Source of the DNA: an uncultured Oscillospiraceae bacterium | GTDB taxonomy: Bacteria; Bacillota; Clostridia; Oscillospirales; Oscillospiraceae | DNA: 64,000 nucleotides | Assembly (NCBI GenBank): GCA_934565795.1 | Contig: CAKTIM010000009.1 | Location: forward strand, 11,232-75,231 | Direction of reading: 5' to 3' | Shown: positions 1 through 8,785 of the stretch, piece by piece | Layout of the letters: each line of letters begins with the position of its first letter | How positions within the stretch are numbered: the first letter of the stretch is position 1 | Position numbers and translations under genes: made by a program | Notes under the pieces: generated by a model | Seen by the model: the letters and a program-made list of their open reading frames with translations, nothing else | Databases searched by the model: none | What the model was told of the DNA's origin: nothing

Positions 1-500
1 AGGAAGTTTGCGCTGTGTACATGCAGACCAGCGCTACCTCCACAACCCAGAATGAGCAGTACGCCGCCATGTGCGAGTATCTGAAGGATTATCCAAGCAT
101 CACCGTGTTCGGTCAGGAATACTGCGACAGCCAGGCCACCCTGGCTGCGGAGCGGATCGCGGACCTTGTAAAGGCAAATCCGCAGATCAATGCGGTCGTT
201 ACTGCTGACGGCGCCGGCTGCCTCGGCCTGGCGAACTACATTGACGAAAACAAGAACGCCGACGACTTCATTGCCATCGGCATTGACGACGACCCCACCA
301 TTCTGAGCTATGTAAAGACCGGCGCGCTGGACTGCACCATTGCCCAGGATTTCTACGCCATGGGCTATGAAAGCTGCAAGCTGATCAAGAGCCTAATGGA
401 TGGCCAGGCCTGCGAATTTGACAACGACAGCGGCTCCGTGCTGATCCATACAGACGAGGTAGACAAATACGCCGCAGAAAGAGGAATTGAGGTTTCCTAA
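1..500 (+). CDS. Sugar ABC transporter substrate-binding protein, C-terminal part (cut by window start)
   Basis: The reading frame is open from the first bases of the window, so only the last ~165 residues are present and the start lies upstream. The fragment has the look of the second lobe of a ribose/galactose-type periplasmic-binding-protein fold (Peripla_BP_4): a stretch AERIADLVKANPQINAVVTA, then an AIGIDDDP strand and a GALDCTIAQDFYAMGY segment near the sugar-binding hinge. It precedes an RbsC-like permease and an RbsA-like ATPase, so it very likely delivers a monosaccharide to them. The signal peptide and lipobox cannot be judged. Substrate is not predictable from this piece. Confidence 0.85.
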   Translation, partial: EVCAVYMQTSATSTTQNEQYAAMCEYLKDYPSITVFGQEYCDSQATLAAERIADLVKANPQINAVVTADGAGCLGLANYIDENKNADDFIAIGIDDDPTILSYVKTGALDCTIAQDFYAMGYESCKLIKSLMDGQACEFDNDSGSVLIHTDEVDKYAAERGIEVS

Positions 501-510
501 AAAGTTTATC

Positions 511-538
511 CGGGGCGGCCAGTCCGCCCCGCTTTTTT
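511..538 (+). terminator. Intrinsic terminator or attenuator inside the sugar ABC operon
   Basis: An 8-bp perfect stem CGGGGCGG/CCGCCCCG with a 5-nt loop is followed by CTTTTTT. It lies 10 nt after the binding-protein stop and before the permease. Known logic for such operons is partial termination, so that the binding protein is made in excess over the membrane parts. Confidence 0.8.
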
Positions 539-566
539 CAAACAAAAGTGCCGAAGGAGAATAGAC

Positions 567-1538
567 ATGAAAAAACTGAATAAGGGCGTTTCTGCTCTGG
601 CATCAAAGCCAGAAATGGGCGTTGTCCTCCCGCTGATAATTCTGCTGGCCGTGATTGGCTGCGTAAACAGCAACTTTTTTGCACCGGCAAACCTGATCGA
701 TATCCTCCGCTCCTCCAGCTATACCTTCATAATCGCCGCGCCGCTGACGCTGCTGATGATCAGCGGCGGCATGGACCTGAGCATCGCCGCCGCAACGGCG
801 CTGGGCTGCGTTGTATGCGCCTGGGGAATCGCAGATTTTCATATTGGGATTATCCCCTCCGTGCTGCTGGCACTGGCAGCGGGTGCTGTGGTCGGCCTGA
901 TTAAGGCTTTTCTGGTGGTCAAGCTGGATCTCCCGGCGTTTATCATCACCTTGGGCCTGACAAAAATCATCAACAGCTTCATTCTGGTCACAACGGACGG
1001 CATTGCTGTATCCAACCTGAACAACAACGCCTTTAAGCAGCTTGGCCAGGGGAAGCTTGGCTCTGTTTACTGGACGATCATTATTGCTGCGGTCATTGGC
1101 ATCTGTATGCATATTCTGCTCCGCAGCACCCGCTTTGGCCGGGAAGTCGCCGCCTGCGGCGGCAACCGGGAAACGGCAAAGCTGGCCGGCATCAATGTCG
1201 CCAGGGTTCGGTTTACCGTGGAGATCCTTGTATCCGTGTTTGCAGCGCTGTGCGGCGTATGCATGTGCAGCCGGTTTTACAGCGGGCAGCCTGCCGCCGG
1301 AAGCGGCACGGAGCTGACCATTATGGCGTCCGTCATCATCGGTGGCACCTCCATGATGGGCGGTACAGGTTCCATTCTCGGCTCCTTCCTTGGCTGTCTG
1401 CTGCTGGCCGTCATCAACAATGGCCTGGTGCTGATGCGGGTGTCCACCAACTGGCAGAACATGATCTTCGGCATTATCCTGGTCATTTCTTTGTTCATTG
1501 ATAAGTATCGCAGAAGCAAAACCGGCGGCGGCCTGTGA
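567..1538 (+). CDS. Sugar ABC transporter permease, RbsC/BPD_transp_2 family
   Basis: 323 residues, mostly hydrophobic, the usual length for RbsC/XylH/MglC permeases. It carries the family's typical segments: ISGGMDLSIAAATALG near the N-terminal third, GGNRETAKLAGINVARVR in the cytoplasmic coupling region, and GTELTIMASVIIGGTSMMGG before the last membrane helices. It should form the inner-membrane channel for a monosaccharide. GAAGGAG 8 nt before the ATG supports the start. It follows the binding protein and precedes the ATPase, an order (binding protein, permease, ATPase) different from the common ATPase-permease-binding protein arrangement of rbs operons. Sugar specificity is unknown. Confidence 0.9.
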   Translation: MKKLNKGVSALASKPEMGVVLPLIILLAVIGCVNSNFFAPANLIDILRSSSYTFIIAAPLTLLMISGGMDLSIAAATALGCVVCAWGIADFHIGIIPSVLLALAAGAVVGLIKAFLVVKLDLPAFIITLGLTKIINSFILVTTDGIAVSNLNNNAFKQLGQGKLGSVYWTIIIAAVIGICMHILLRSTRFGREVAACGGNRETAKLAGINVARVRFTVEILVSVFAALCGVCMCSRFYSGQPAAGSGTELTIMASVIIGGTSMMGGTGSILGSFLGCLLLAVINNGLVLMRVSTNWQNMIFGIILVISLFIDKYRRSKTGGGL

Positions 1539-1568
1539 GCCTTCCGTTTCATAAAAGGAGGCAATTGT

Positions 1569-3089
1569 ATGTCTGAAATACTCCTGCAAATGAGAAATGT
1601 GACCAAACGCTTCCCCGGTGTTGTTGCGCTGAAAAATGTGAATTTAGAACTGCATCAGCAGGAAATTCTAGGCATTTGCGGTGAAAACGGTGCCGGAAAG
1701 AGCACGCTGATGAAGGTACTCTCCGGCAGCTACGGTGCATCGGAATACGAAGGAGAACTACTGATCCACGGGACGCCGGTCAGGTTCACCGATGTACACG
1801 ACGCCCAGGCCCAGGGGATCGAAATGGTCTACCAGGAAATGAATATGATGCTGGATGCCAGTATCGCGGAAAACCTGTTTGTGGGCAATCTTCCCCAGAG
1901 GAGGGGGTTTGTTGACTACAAAAAGCTTTACGCGGACAGTGCAAAGCTTTTAGCGCAGGTACACCTGGAACTGGACCCACGGATGCCTGTCCGGCCACTG
2001 AACAGCGGACAAATGCAGCTTCTGAGCCTGATGCGGGCAGTGGCAAAAAAGCCAAAGATCCTGGTTCTGGACGAACCCACCACCGCACTGACAGACCAGG
2101 AGGTCGATGTCCTGATGGAAATTCTGGCCCAGCTGCGGCAGTCCGGCGTCAGCTGCCTGTATATCAGCCATAAGCTGGAGGAGCTTTATCGGATCTGCGA
2201 CCGGGCTCTGGTGCTCCGGGACGGGCAGACCATCAACAGTTACCCTATCTCCCAGGTCAGCAGGAAACAGCTGATTGAGGACATGGTTGGCCGCAAAGTG
2301 GAGAATATGTACCCCAAGGAAACCCATCCACTGGGAAGGGAGGTTCTCCGGGTCGAGCATCTGACGGTTCCCCATCCGAATATCCAGGGAAAGAATATCA
2401 TTGAGGACATCACCTTCTCCCTGCGGGAGGGCGAAATTCTGGGCATTGGTGGTCTGGTGGGTGCCGGGCGCAGTGAAGCCCTTGGCGCAATCTTTGGGCA
2501 GTATACCCATGGAGTCTGCAAGCAGGTATTCCGGGATGGAAAGCCGGTGCGCATCGATTCACCCAGAGATGCCATCGAAAACGGCATTGGCTTTATTACC
2601 GAGGAACGCAAGCGAAACGGCATTATCTGGATGCTATCCATCCGGGAAAACATGGCTGTTGCCAATTTAAAGAAACTGAGCCGCCGAATCTTTATGCTCC
2701 CGCGTCTGGAAAAGAAGCAGGTCTCGGAGCAAATGGATGTACTTCGGGTAAAAGCACCATCCATGGAGACAAAGCTTGTCCAGCTCTCCGGCGGAAACCA
2801 GCAGAAAGTCATCCTGGGGAAATGGCTGATGAGCTGCCCACAGATTCTCTTCGTGGATGAACCGACAAAAGGGATCGACGTAGGCACCAAAGCCGATTTC
2901 TACCAAATTATGAGTGATTTGACCAAGCAAGGAGTGTCCATTGTCATGGTGTCCAGCGACATGCCGGAGCTGATCGCCATGAGCGACCGGGTGCTGGTAT
3001 TTGCCGGTGGCAGGATCACCGCTGAACTGCATAGAGATCGAGACGAAATCACCGACACAGCGATTATGGCCGCCGCAATTCAAAGCTGA
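1569..3089 (+). CDS. Sugar ABC transporter ATP-binding protein with two nucleotide-binding domains (RbsA/MglA type)
   Basis: 506 residues, the usual RbsA/MglA size, with two fused ABC domains. The first has a complete Walker A (GENGAGKSTL), a weakened signature (LNSGQMQLLSL) and Walker B ILVLDEPTTAL. The second has a degenerate Walker A (GGLVGAGRSE) but an intact signature LSGGNQQKV and Walker B ILFVDEPTKGID. This asymmetry is normal for the family. An AAAGGAGG site precedes ATG 1569. It powers the permease encoded just upstream. Transcription probably ends or is restarted in the ~110-bp gap that follows, where a promoter for the ROK gene lies. Confidence 0.93.
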   Translation: MSEILLQMRNVTKRFPGVVALKNVNLELHQQEILGICGENGAGKSTLMKVLSGSYGASEYEGELLIHGTPVRFTDVHDAQAQGIEMVYQEMNMMLDASIAENLFVGNLPQRRGFVDYKKLYADSAKLLAQVHLELDPRMPVRPLNSGQMQLLSLMRAVAKKPKILVLDEPTTALTDQEVDVLMEILAQLRQSGVSCLYISHKLEELYRICDRALVLRDGQTINSYPISQVSRKQLIEDMVGRKVENMYPKETHPLGREVLRVEHLTVPHPNIQGKNIIEDITFSLREGEILGIGGLVGAGRSEALGAIFGQYTHGVCKQVFRDGKPVRIDSPRDAIENGIGFITEERKRNGIIWMLSIRENMAVANLKKLSRRIFMLPRLEKKQVSEQMDVLRVKAPSMETKLVQLSGGNQQKVILGKWLMSCPQILFVDEPTKGIDVGTKADFYQIMSDLTKQGVSIVMVSSDMPELIAMSDRVLVFAGGRITAELHRDRDEITDTAIMAAAIQS

Positions 3090-3106
3090 CATCATACAGG
3101 ACTGCA

Positions 3107-3134
3107 TTGATTTCCCCGAAAAATCGTGTATAAT
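3107..3134 (+). promoter_or_regulatory. Sigma-A-type promoter for the ROK regulator-esterase pair
   Basis: TTGATT at 3107-3112 and a perfect TATAAT at 3129-3134, 16 bp apart, about 70 bp before the ROK start. It lets the regulator be expressed apart from the transporter genes. Confidence 0.65.
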
Positions 3135-3203
3135 GGAGTTAAAAAGCACTGGTTTGATTTGGGTGGCTGTTTTTAAGAACGCCTTTTCAAGGAAAGGAAC
3201 ACT

Positions 3204-4451
3204 ATGGAAAAGAATGCTGCTTCGCTGCCATCAGATCTGAAGGACAGCAACCGCAGGCTCGTCCTGGAGGCATTTTGCAGGCGGGCGGAAAATTCTGCCG
3301 TTATGATTGCTGAGGAAACGGGACTCAGCCGCCAGACTGTAAAAAAATGCATCGACTACTACATTGGAATTGGCACACTGGAAAGCTGCGGCAAGGGTGC
3401 CAGTACCTCTATCGGCGGAAAGCGGCCGGATATGTACCGCTTTCAGTCAAATATCCGGCTTGTCAGCATTCAAATGCACCACCGGGATGTAGAAGTCGCG
3501 TCCTTTGACCTAAACGGCCGCCAAGTGGGGCAATGGAACTCTGGGGATATGTCCTTCCGATGCTTTGACGAAGTCCTGAAGCAGATTGAGATAGGCTATT
3601 CCCTGCTGTCCGCCGCAGACGCAAAGGGACGGACTCTGATTGTTACCCTCTCCTCTCCACTGGGCTATTCGGAGGATTATCGGTTAAACGAAGCAACCCC
3701 CTACCCCAGCTGGCCGGACACCGATTTAATGCGGGATGTCCAAAGCTCTGTTGCCAGAGTGATTCCTTCCGCTAGACAAATAGAACTATATTCTGACGGC
3801 ACGGCTGCAGGTGCAGCGTTACTTCAGCGGGACTATGCCAAATTTAACGGTAAGATATACGTCACCTTTTATACCTCCAATGGCATTGGCGGCTCCCTTT
3901 TTATCCACGGAGTACCGCAGAACAGTCGACTGAGCGCCGTCGGCTCAATGGGGCACTACATCGTTTCGCCGGAAGACCCGGAACCCTGCTTCTGCGGAAA
4001 CCACGGCTGCCTGGAGCGCCAGGTCAGCCGGGAAAGGCTGCGTCGGAGGCTGGCCGCACGGCCAGAGGAATACGCCGCGAGTGTTTTGGGGCAGCAGGAT
4101 GTGGAGACTGTGACCTATCGGGATATCTTCCGGGGTGCCGCCATGGGAGATCGCCTGTGCCAGCAGGAGAGCCGCCGGAGCGCAGATCATTTTGCCGTGG
4201 CGGTTAAAAATCTGATTCTCACATTAAGCCCAGACTATATCGTATTCCAGGGTGAATTTGGAGCGGCGGACACGGTATTTCGCAGAGAACTGCAAAGCCA
4301 GATTGAAGTGATGAAGATGCTGCGCAGCTACAAAGGTGAGATCTGCTATGATCCTCACCCGCTAAATGAAGAGGAAGCGCTGGGCAACAGCTATCGGATG
4401 CTTCGTGAATTTGTAACTAATAATGAAATGCTTTTGACAGAAAGGAAATAA
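3204..4451 (+). CDS. ROK family transcriptional regulator
   Basis: 415 residues. The N-terminal ~75 residues look like a winged helix-turn-helix (ENSAVMIAEETGLSRQTVKK). The rest is a ROK kinase-like fold with a zinc-binding motif CFCGNHGCLER of the CxCGxxGCxE type, typical of NagC/XylR regulators. ATG 3204 is preceded by GGAAAGGAAC. It is located directly after the sugar ABC transporter and 2 nt before an esterase gene, so it probably represses one or both units in response to a sugar. Whether it still phosphorylates sugar is doubtful: the N-terminal ATP-binding signature of ROK kinases (DxGxT) is not evident. Confidence 0.88.
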   Translation: MEKNAASLPSDLKDSNRRLVLEAFCRRAENSAVMIAEETGLSRQTVKKCIDYYIGIGTLESCGKGASTSIGGKRPDMYRFQSNIRLVSIQMHHRDVEVASFDLNGRQVGQWNSGDMSFRCFDEVLKQIEIGYSLLSAADAKGRTLIVTLSSPLGYSEDYRLNEATPYPSWPDTDLMRDVQSSVARVIPSARQIELYSDGTAAGAALLQRDYAKFNGKIYVTFYTSNGIGGSLFIHGVPQNSRLSAVGSMGHYIVSPEDPEPCFCGNHGCLERQVSRERLRRRLAARPEEYAASVLGQQDVETVTYRDIFRGAAMGDRLCQQESRRSADHFAVAVKNLILTLSPDYIVFQGEFGAADTVFRRELQSQIEVMKMLRSYKGEICYDPHPLNEEEALGNSYRMLREFVTNNEMLLTERK

Positions 4452-4453
4452 CG

Positions 4454-5302
4454 ATGGCTTTTATTCGAGTTGATTTGTTTTCCAAGTGCCTGATGCGCAC
4501 TGTTCCCGTAACCTGCATCGTCCCGGTGGACAATGTCCGCTATGAGGGTGAGCCGATGCGGGATCCGGGGAAGCCGTATAAAACGCTGTACTTACTCAAT
4601 GGGATCTACGGCAACAATCTGGATTGGGCCCTAGCAAGCGATGTCTTCATGTGGGCACAGGAGCGCAACCTGGCAGTGATCATGCCGGCAGGTGAAAATA
4701 AATTCTATGTGGATAACGCCTCCTCTGGAGAGGCCTATGGAAGATTCATCGGCGAAGAGCTGGTCGATTTGACCCGGCGGCTCTTCCACCTGTCCGATAA
4801 ACGGGAGGACACCTTTCTAGGCGGACTGTCCATGGGCGGCTATGGTGCAATGCGCAATGGCCTGAAATACGCGCGGACTTTCGGATACATTGTCAGCCTG
4901 TCTGCCGCTTTCATCACCCGGGATTTTGTGAAAAGCTCCACTTCCAACGGAATCGTGGGCGGTGATTATACTCGCGGAGAGGGCTTCTTCCGCTCCATAT
5001 TCGGGAACCCGGACACAATGGACGGAGGCGATACTGACTGTAAAGCACTGTTCGACAAAAATCTTGCCGACGGGATTCCCAATCCGAGGATTTATCAGGC
5101 CTGCGGCAGCGAGGATTTTCTGCTGGATTACAACCATGATTTCCGGGATTTTTTGAAATCCCGCCATGCAGACTTCGTATACGATGAGGGTCCAGGCGTT
5201 CACGACTTTGTGTTCTGGAACGATCACCTGCGAACGGCCCTGGATTGGCTTCCCCTGGAGGAGGCTGCTGCCGGAATCAGTAGCGGAAATGTAAAACGGT
5301 AA
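4454..5302 (+). CDS. Esterase of the esterase D / tributyrin esterase (EstA) family
   Basis: 282 residues with an alpha/beta-hydrolase layout: oxyanion region YLLNGIYGNN, nucleophile elbow GLSMGG (Ser in the middle), an acidic residue in GSEDFLLD and a histidine in GVHDFVFW. This is the esterase D family, which includes acetyl- and feruloyl-esterases. No signal peptide is visible, so it is likely cytoplasmic and acts on an imported acylated sugar or small ester. It starts 2 nt after the ROK stop (site AAAGGAAATAACG), so the two are translationally linked, and it may remove acyl groups from the sugar brought in by the upstream transporter (inference). Confidence 0.87.
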   Translation: MAFIRVDLFSKCLMRTVPVTCIVPVDNVRYEGEPMRDPGKPYKTLYLLNGIYGNNLDWALASDVFMWAQERNLAVIMPAGENKFYVDNASSGEAYGRFIGEELVDLTRRLFHLSDKREDTFLGGLSMGGYGAMRNGLKYARTFGYIVSLSAAFITRDFVKSSTSNGIVGGDYTRGEGFFRSIFGNPDTMDGGDTDCKALFDKNLADGIPNPRIYQACGSEDFLLDYNHDFRDFLKSRHADFVYDEGPGVHDFVFWNDHLRTALDWLPLEEAAAGISSGNVKR

Positions 5303-5430
5303 TTACGCTTTGTCCCCCCTGATGTAGCAACGTCCATCCAAATGCGTGTAAGGGTCTCTATGTGGCCAGCGTTTGTCCAAACTCCAAACGCAGTGGAAAT
5401 GCTACATTATAAAAATCTCAGCCTATGAAT

Positions 5431-5470
5431 ATCCCCCTGCCTGGTGAAGAAATCAGGCAGGGGGATTTTC
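5431..5470. terminator. Bidirectional terminator between esterase and dipeptidase genes
   Basis: A 13-bp perfect stem (5431-5443 with 5454-5466, core CCCCCTGCCTG) and a 10-nt loop, followed by TTTT on the + strand. It sits between two converging genes and can serve both. The T tract is short. Confidence 0.65.
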
Positions 5471-5500
5471 GTGTTTCAGTCAGGCGGTATGGGATTTATC

Positions 5501-6961
5501 TCAATTGTCTCCCCGGTGGTAGCGGATCTTCATGTGCTCGGAGGCATTTTTCAAAATCTGGGCGAGGGCTTTTTCGGATTCTTCCTTTACCATGTCCGCG
5601 ATCTTCTGGTTGGCTTCCTTCAATACCTCGGGGGATGCGCCCTGCAATACCTTTTCGTCATACTCATACAGGAACTGCTGTCCCCTGTTCATTACGGTGT
5701 TTGTATACCGCTCGTCAAACAGCAGGGCATTGCCCATGTAGGCGTCCGTCAGGGCCGCGATAAGGCGGCTGTGCCAATACATACTGTCGGTGGAGACCGT
5801 TTCCGTGGTGCCGCTGAGGTACTTGGGGAAGTCCGCAACATTGGCATAGACCGGGAAGCAGGCCGTAAACCCGCTGCCGCCCATGGAGAGCCACTCCACG
5901 CCCTGAACGGCCTCTGGCAGGTAGCCGCGAATTTGCATGATGCCGCATACATCGCTGTTGGGCACACCGATGGTTCTGTATTTGCCCTTCTGGGGGGAAT
6001 TCTTGTCGTAGGGATCATAGGGCGTACCCTGATAGTGAGAACCCAGCAGGTAGCGCACGTCCTCCACCGTCACCTTCCGCTCCGGCACGAAAGACCAGGG
6101 AATGTCATCGCTCTGTGGGGTAAAGTCCGCATTTTCACCGTCCCACTTGTAGGTGCGGGGCAGGAAATAGCGGCCCATGAACCAGGCGCGGGGGGTGTTG
6201 TAAATATGGTCGGCATCGGAATGGGAACCGAAGGCCAGTCTGGGATTGAAGTCCGCCCCGGTGTCCAGCGCCAGGTGGTGCTTTTCGACGAATTCCTTCA
6301 AATCCGCAGAGCACAAATTCTCTTTCTTCTGACCATAGGCGTCCTCAAAATCGAAGTGATCCAGTCCGAACTGGTTCGGCATGATGACCACGCGGTCATC
6401 CGCCACTCTCTTTGCGATCCAGTGATGGCCGCCGATGGTCTCCAGCCACCAGATCTCATTGGCATCCGCGAAAGCCATCCCGTTTGGCTCATAGGTTCCG
6501 TACTGCTCCAGCAAAGCGCCAGTACGCAGGACGCCCTCCCGGGCGGAGCGAATGTACGGAAGCACCAGCGTCACCAAGTCCTCTTCCCCGATCCCGCCGG
6601 GAATATCCTTGGTGCCGCGGCCCTTCTTGGGCTGATAGCGCACATAGGGGTCTGCGCCAAGCACGCGGGGGTTGCTGGTGATCGTCTCTGTCGCGGTCAT
6701 GGACACATTGGCCTCGTTAATGCCGCAGGCAGGCCACACGCCGTTGATCTTGGTCACATTGGCGCAATCGGTATATCGCATGGCATTCCCCGGAAGCTCC
6801 ACGGACAGACGGGAGATCACGGTCTTGTAGGTACAGGGCTTTTCCTTGGCAGCATGAGCTAGTATCCGCTTGGCCTCAAACCCGCCGTCGTCATTTCTCG
6901 CAATGATGGAAGAGCCGTCGTGGCTGGCTTTCTTTCCAACCAGAATCGTTGTACAGGGCAT
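5501..6961 (-). CDS. C69 family dipeptidase (PepD-like, N-terminal nucleophile hydrolase)
   Basis: 486 residues starting MPCTTILVGKKASHDGSS, the hallmark of C69 dipeptidases, where the Cys (here residue 3) becomes the N-terminal nucleophile, followed by IIARNDD. The frame stays open 47 codons further upstream, but ATG 6961 has a strong GAGAAAGGAGAAACA site and a promoter just above it, and the family motif begins there. The enzyme should hydrolyse dipeptides in the cytoplasm; no signal peptide is visible. It stands alone as a transcription unit. Confidence 0.92.
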   Translation of the reverse strand: MPCTTILVGKKASHDGSSIIARNDDGGFEAKRILAHAAKEKPCTYKTVISRLSVELPGNAMRYTDCANVTKINGVWPACGINEANVSMTATETITSNPRVLGADPYVRYQPKKGRGTKDIPGGIGEEDLVTLVLPYIRSAREGVLRTGALLEQYGTYEPNGMAFADANEIWWLETIGGHHWIAKRVADDRVVIMPNQFGLDHFDFEDAYGQKKENLCSADLKEFVEKHHLALDTGADFNPRLAFGSHSDADHIYNTPRAWFMGRYFLPRTYKWDGENADFTPQSDDIPWSFVPERKVTVEDVRYLLGSHYQGTPYDPYDKNSPQKGKYRTIGVPNSDVCGIMQIRGYLPEAVQGVEWLSMGGSGFTACFPVYANVADFPKYLSGTTETVSTDSMYWHSRLIAALTDAYMGNALLFDERYTNTVMNRGQQFLYEYDEKVLQGASPEVLKEANQKIADMVKEESEKALAQILKNASEHMKIRYHRGDN

Positions 6962-6998
6962 ATTGTTTCTCCTTTCTCTTTTCCGAAAGACACTGTTT

Positions 6999-7027
6999 AT
7001 TGTAATGCATCCATGGGAGGATTTCAA
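6999..7027 (-). promoter_or_regulatory. Promoter of the C69 dipeptidase gene
   Basis: On the minus strand, TTGAAA (7022-7027) and TACAAT (6999-7004) are 17 bp apart, 38 bp before the start codon. Confidence 0.6.
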
Positions 7028-7076
7028 GTCATTTGGGAAATTAGCGGCCTGCATAGGGGTCATAGGATCATTGTCT

Positions 7077-7190
7077 AAGGAAGCTCTGAAGCAAATCGGC
7101 AAGAGCTGTGAGTGAGAGATTTTTCGTTACCGAAGCGTGGGCAAAAAAGAGCCGCTCACAGCCGCAGACGATTTATTCAGAGGTTCCATA
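7077..7190. repeat. MITE-like repeat family M, copy 1
   Basis: The left end reads AAGGAAGCTCTGAAGCAAAT and the right end read backwards gives GGAACCTCTGAATAAATCG, so the ends are imperfect inverted repeats. Inside, AAGAGCTGTGAGTGA and GCCGCTCACAGC also pair. Other copies lie near 12220, 37829, 45517 and 62303. Confidence 0.75.
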
Positions 7191-7198
7191 AAGGTTGC

Positions 7199-7242
7199 TA
7201 AAAAAGCACCGATCCTGACACATCACGTCAAGATCGGTGCTT
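7199..7242 (-). terminator. Terminator of tRNA-Leu
   Basis: Read on the minus strand: AGCACCGATC pairs with GATCGGTGCT, with a further TTGAC/GTCAG pairing inside, followed by TTTTT. It begins just 3 nt after the CCA end of tRNA-Leu. Confidence 0.8.
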
Positions 7243-7244
7243 TT

Positions 7245-7327
7245 TGGTGCGAGAGAGGGGACTCGAACCCCCACGGCGTAACCACACGCACCTCAAACGT
7301 GCTTGTCTACCATTCCAACACTCTCGC
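7245..7327 (-). tRNA. tRNA-Leu(GAG)
   Basis: 83 nt with CCA encoded. The acceptor stem GCGAGAG/CTCTCGC pairs fully. The anticodon stem CACGT/GCGTG closes a 7-nt loop TTGAGGT, giving anticodon GAG, which reads CUC/CUU. The variable arm is long (about TGGTTACGCCG), as expected for leucine. The T arm contains GGTTCGAGTCC. Confidence 0.96.
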
Positions 7328-7339
7328 AGTTGCCAGAGT

Positions 7340-7368
7340 ATTATAACCGCTGGCGGGTTTTTTGTCAA
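7340..7368 (-). promoter_or_regulatory. Promoter of tRNA-Leu
   Basis: Perfect TTGACA (7363-7368 on the minus strand) and TATAAT (7340-7345) with a 17-bp spacer, 12 bp before the mature tRNA 5' end. Confidence 0.85.
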
Positions 7369-7393
7369 TACTTTTTCTGGCAGGAAGTGCGCT

Positions 7394-8785
7394 TTACAGC
7401 AGGCTCTTTCTCCTTACAATACGGATCAGCTCCCATACGCCGACAGCGGCGGCCAGGGGCCAGCGGATGAACCAGGCATTGGGCGCGAGATAGAACAGGA
7501 CTGCAGAGGCAACCAATGCGGCAGTCGCCAACAGGCCCGTCTTCAGCTGGAACGGATAGCTCCCCTTGCCCAGGATGCAGCGGGAATACAGCTCATGGAG
7601 CGCAAGCTGGATGCAGCGGGCAATCAGCGTAGCCGCCGCCGCGCCGAGCATGCCCCAGACACGGATCATCAGATAATTCAAGCCGACATTGATCAGCGCG
7701 GCGGAAACCGTCCCAATGGTCACCGCCCCGGTTTTTTTGTGGTGCATTTCGTAATTCACCGGGAAGGTACACAGGGTATTTGCAAAGTAGCTGGCCACAA
7801 AGAACGGAATTACCTCGATGCCGCTCCAGAAGCTTTCATCCGCATAGATGTGATAAACCTCCCGCACCAGCAGGATAAAGCCCACGCAGAGCACGGTATA
7901 CAGCTCAACATAGTTCTTCCCCCGCCGTGCCACGTCCTCCCGCATTCTCCGCTTCATGTCGTCATAGAAGAAGGGCATCCAGGTGGAATTGAGGGCGTTA
8001 TAGAGCAGAAACATGACCGTGGCCAGGTTCATGGCATAGCTGTAAATTCCGGCAGAGGAGGCGTCCGCCATCTGTCTGAGCATCATAATATCGCTGTTGC
8101 TCAGCAGTGAATAGGCCAGGCCCTGGCAGGCCAGCGGCCAGCCCAGCATGAAGCAGAATTTCCAGTAATTTGCATTGTAAAAAGTCTTCCCCCGGCACAG
8201 GATCCAGATGCAGCCAATCAGGCCGACGCCGCCGCTGGTCACAACCGCGCCCAGCACCCGGCCGAAATAGCGCTGCTCCTGGGGCATATTCAGCACCAGC
8301 AGCAGTGAAACGCCCAGGTTCGCCACGGCCATAAACACGCTCAAAAGCATGTTCTTATCCGCCTTGAATTCGTAGGTAAATTTACTGCCCAGGAAATTAA
8401 GGCAGAACGCGCCAAAGGCATACACCAGCATCAGGGCGATCAGCATGCGATTCATTTTCAGTGCCTGGGACAGGGGGCCGGAAAACACCATCATCACGAT
8501 CCCCGCCGCCGCAAAGCAAAGCATGGACAGCGCCATTACCGATGACTGGTAGGCCGACTGCTCCTCCTCGGGGAACTCCTGCCGGGCGTTTACGATGGTC
8601 ACATTGGATTGCAGGGAAAGCACCGTGGTCATGGTATTGGCCCAAACCGTAAACGAAGCGAGGTTGCCATACCCGTCCGTGCCCAAAAGGCGGCTGAACA
8701 GCGGGGCGGAGATCAGAGAAATGCCCTGCAAAAGCAGCACGCTCAATGTATTAAAGAAAGCAATGCGGTTAATATTCTTTTTCAT
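7394..8785 (-). CDS. Polysaccharide flippase (Wzx-like, MOP superfamily)
   Basis: 463 residues with about 12-14 hydrophobic segments. The N-terminus NRIAFFNTLSVLLLQGISLISAPLFSRLLG, split here only by description, is typical of PST/Wzx exporters, and the C-terminus has the family's paired helices. It should flip a lipid-linked oligosaccharide across the membrane for capsule, exopolysaccharide or teichoic-acid-like polymers. Its start overlaps the stop of the GT2 gene by 4 bp (ATGA), so it is the last gene of a four-gene operon of three glycosyltransferases and a flippase. No polymerase or ligase is seen in the window. Confidence 0.88.
   Translation of the reverse strand: MKKNINRIAFFNTLSVLLLQGISLISAPLFSRLLGTDGYGNLASFTVWANTMTTVLSLQSNVTIVNARQEFPEEEQSAYQSSVMALSMLCFAAAGIVMMVFSGPLSQALKMNRMLIALMLVYAFGAFCLNFLGSKFTYEFKADKNMLLSVFMAVANLGVSLLLVLNMPQEQRYFGRVLGAVVTSGGVGLIGCIWILCRGKTFYNANYWKFCFMLGWPLACQGLAYSLLSNSDIMMLRQMADASSAGIYSYAMNLATVMFLLYNALNSTWMPFFYDDMKRRMREDVARRGKNYVELYTVLCVGFILLVREVYHIYADESFWSGIEVIPFFVASYFANTLCTFPVNYEMHHKKTGAVTIGTVSAALINVGLNYLMIRVWGMLGAAAATLIARCIQLALHELYSRCILGKGSYPFQLKTGLLATAALVASAVLFYLAPNAWFIRWPLAAAVGVWELIRIVRRKSLL

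Noticed and set aside
603-1589. 328-codon open frame on the minus strand opposite the sugar permease
   Set aside because: Low-complexity polar product (Gln/His/Asp rich), no membrane helices or family match; explained by codon bias of the plus-strand gene.
5444-6862. 472-codon open frame opposite the C69 dipeptidase
   Set aside because: Antisense shadow; the minus-strand gene has all motifs of the family, a promoter and a ribosome site.
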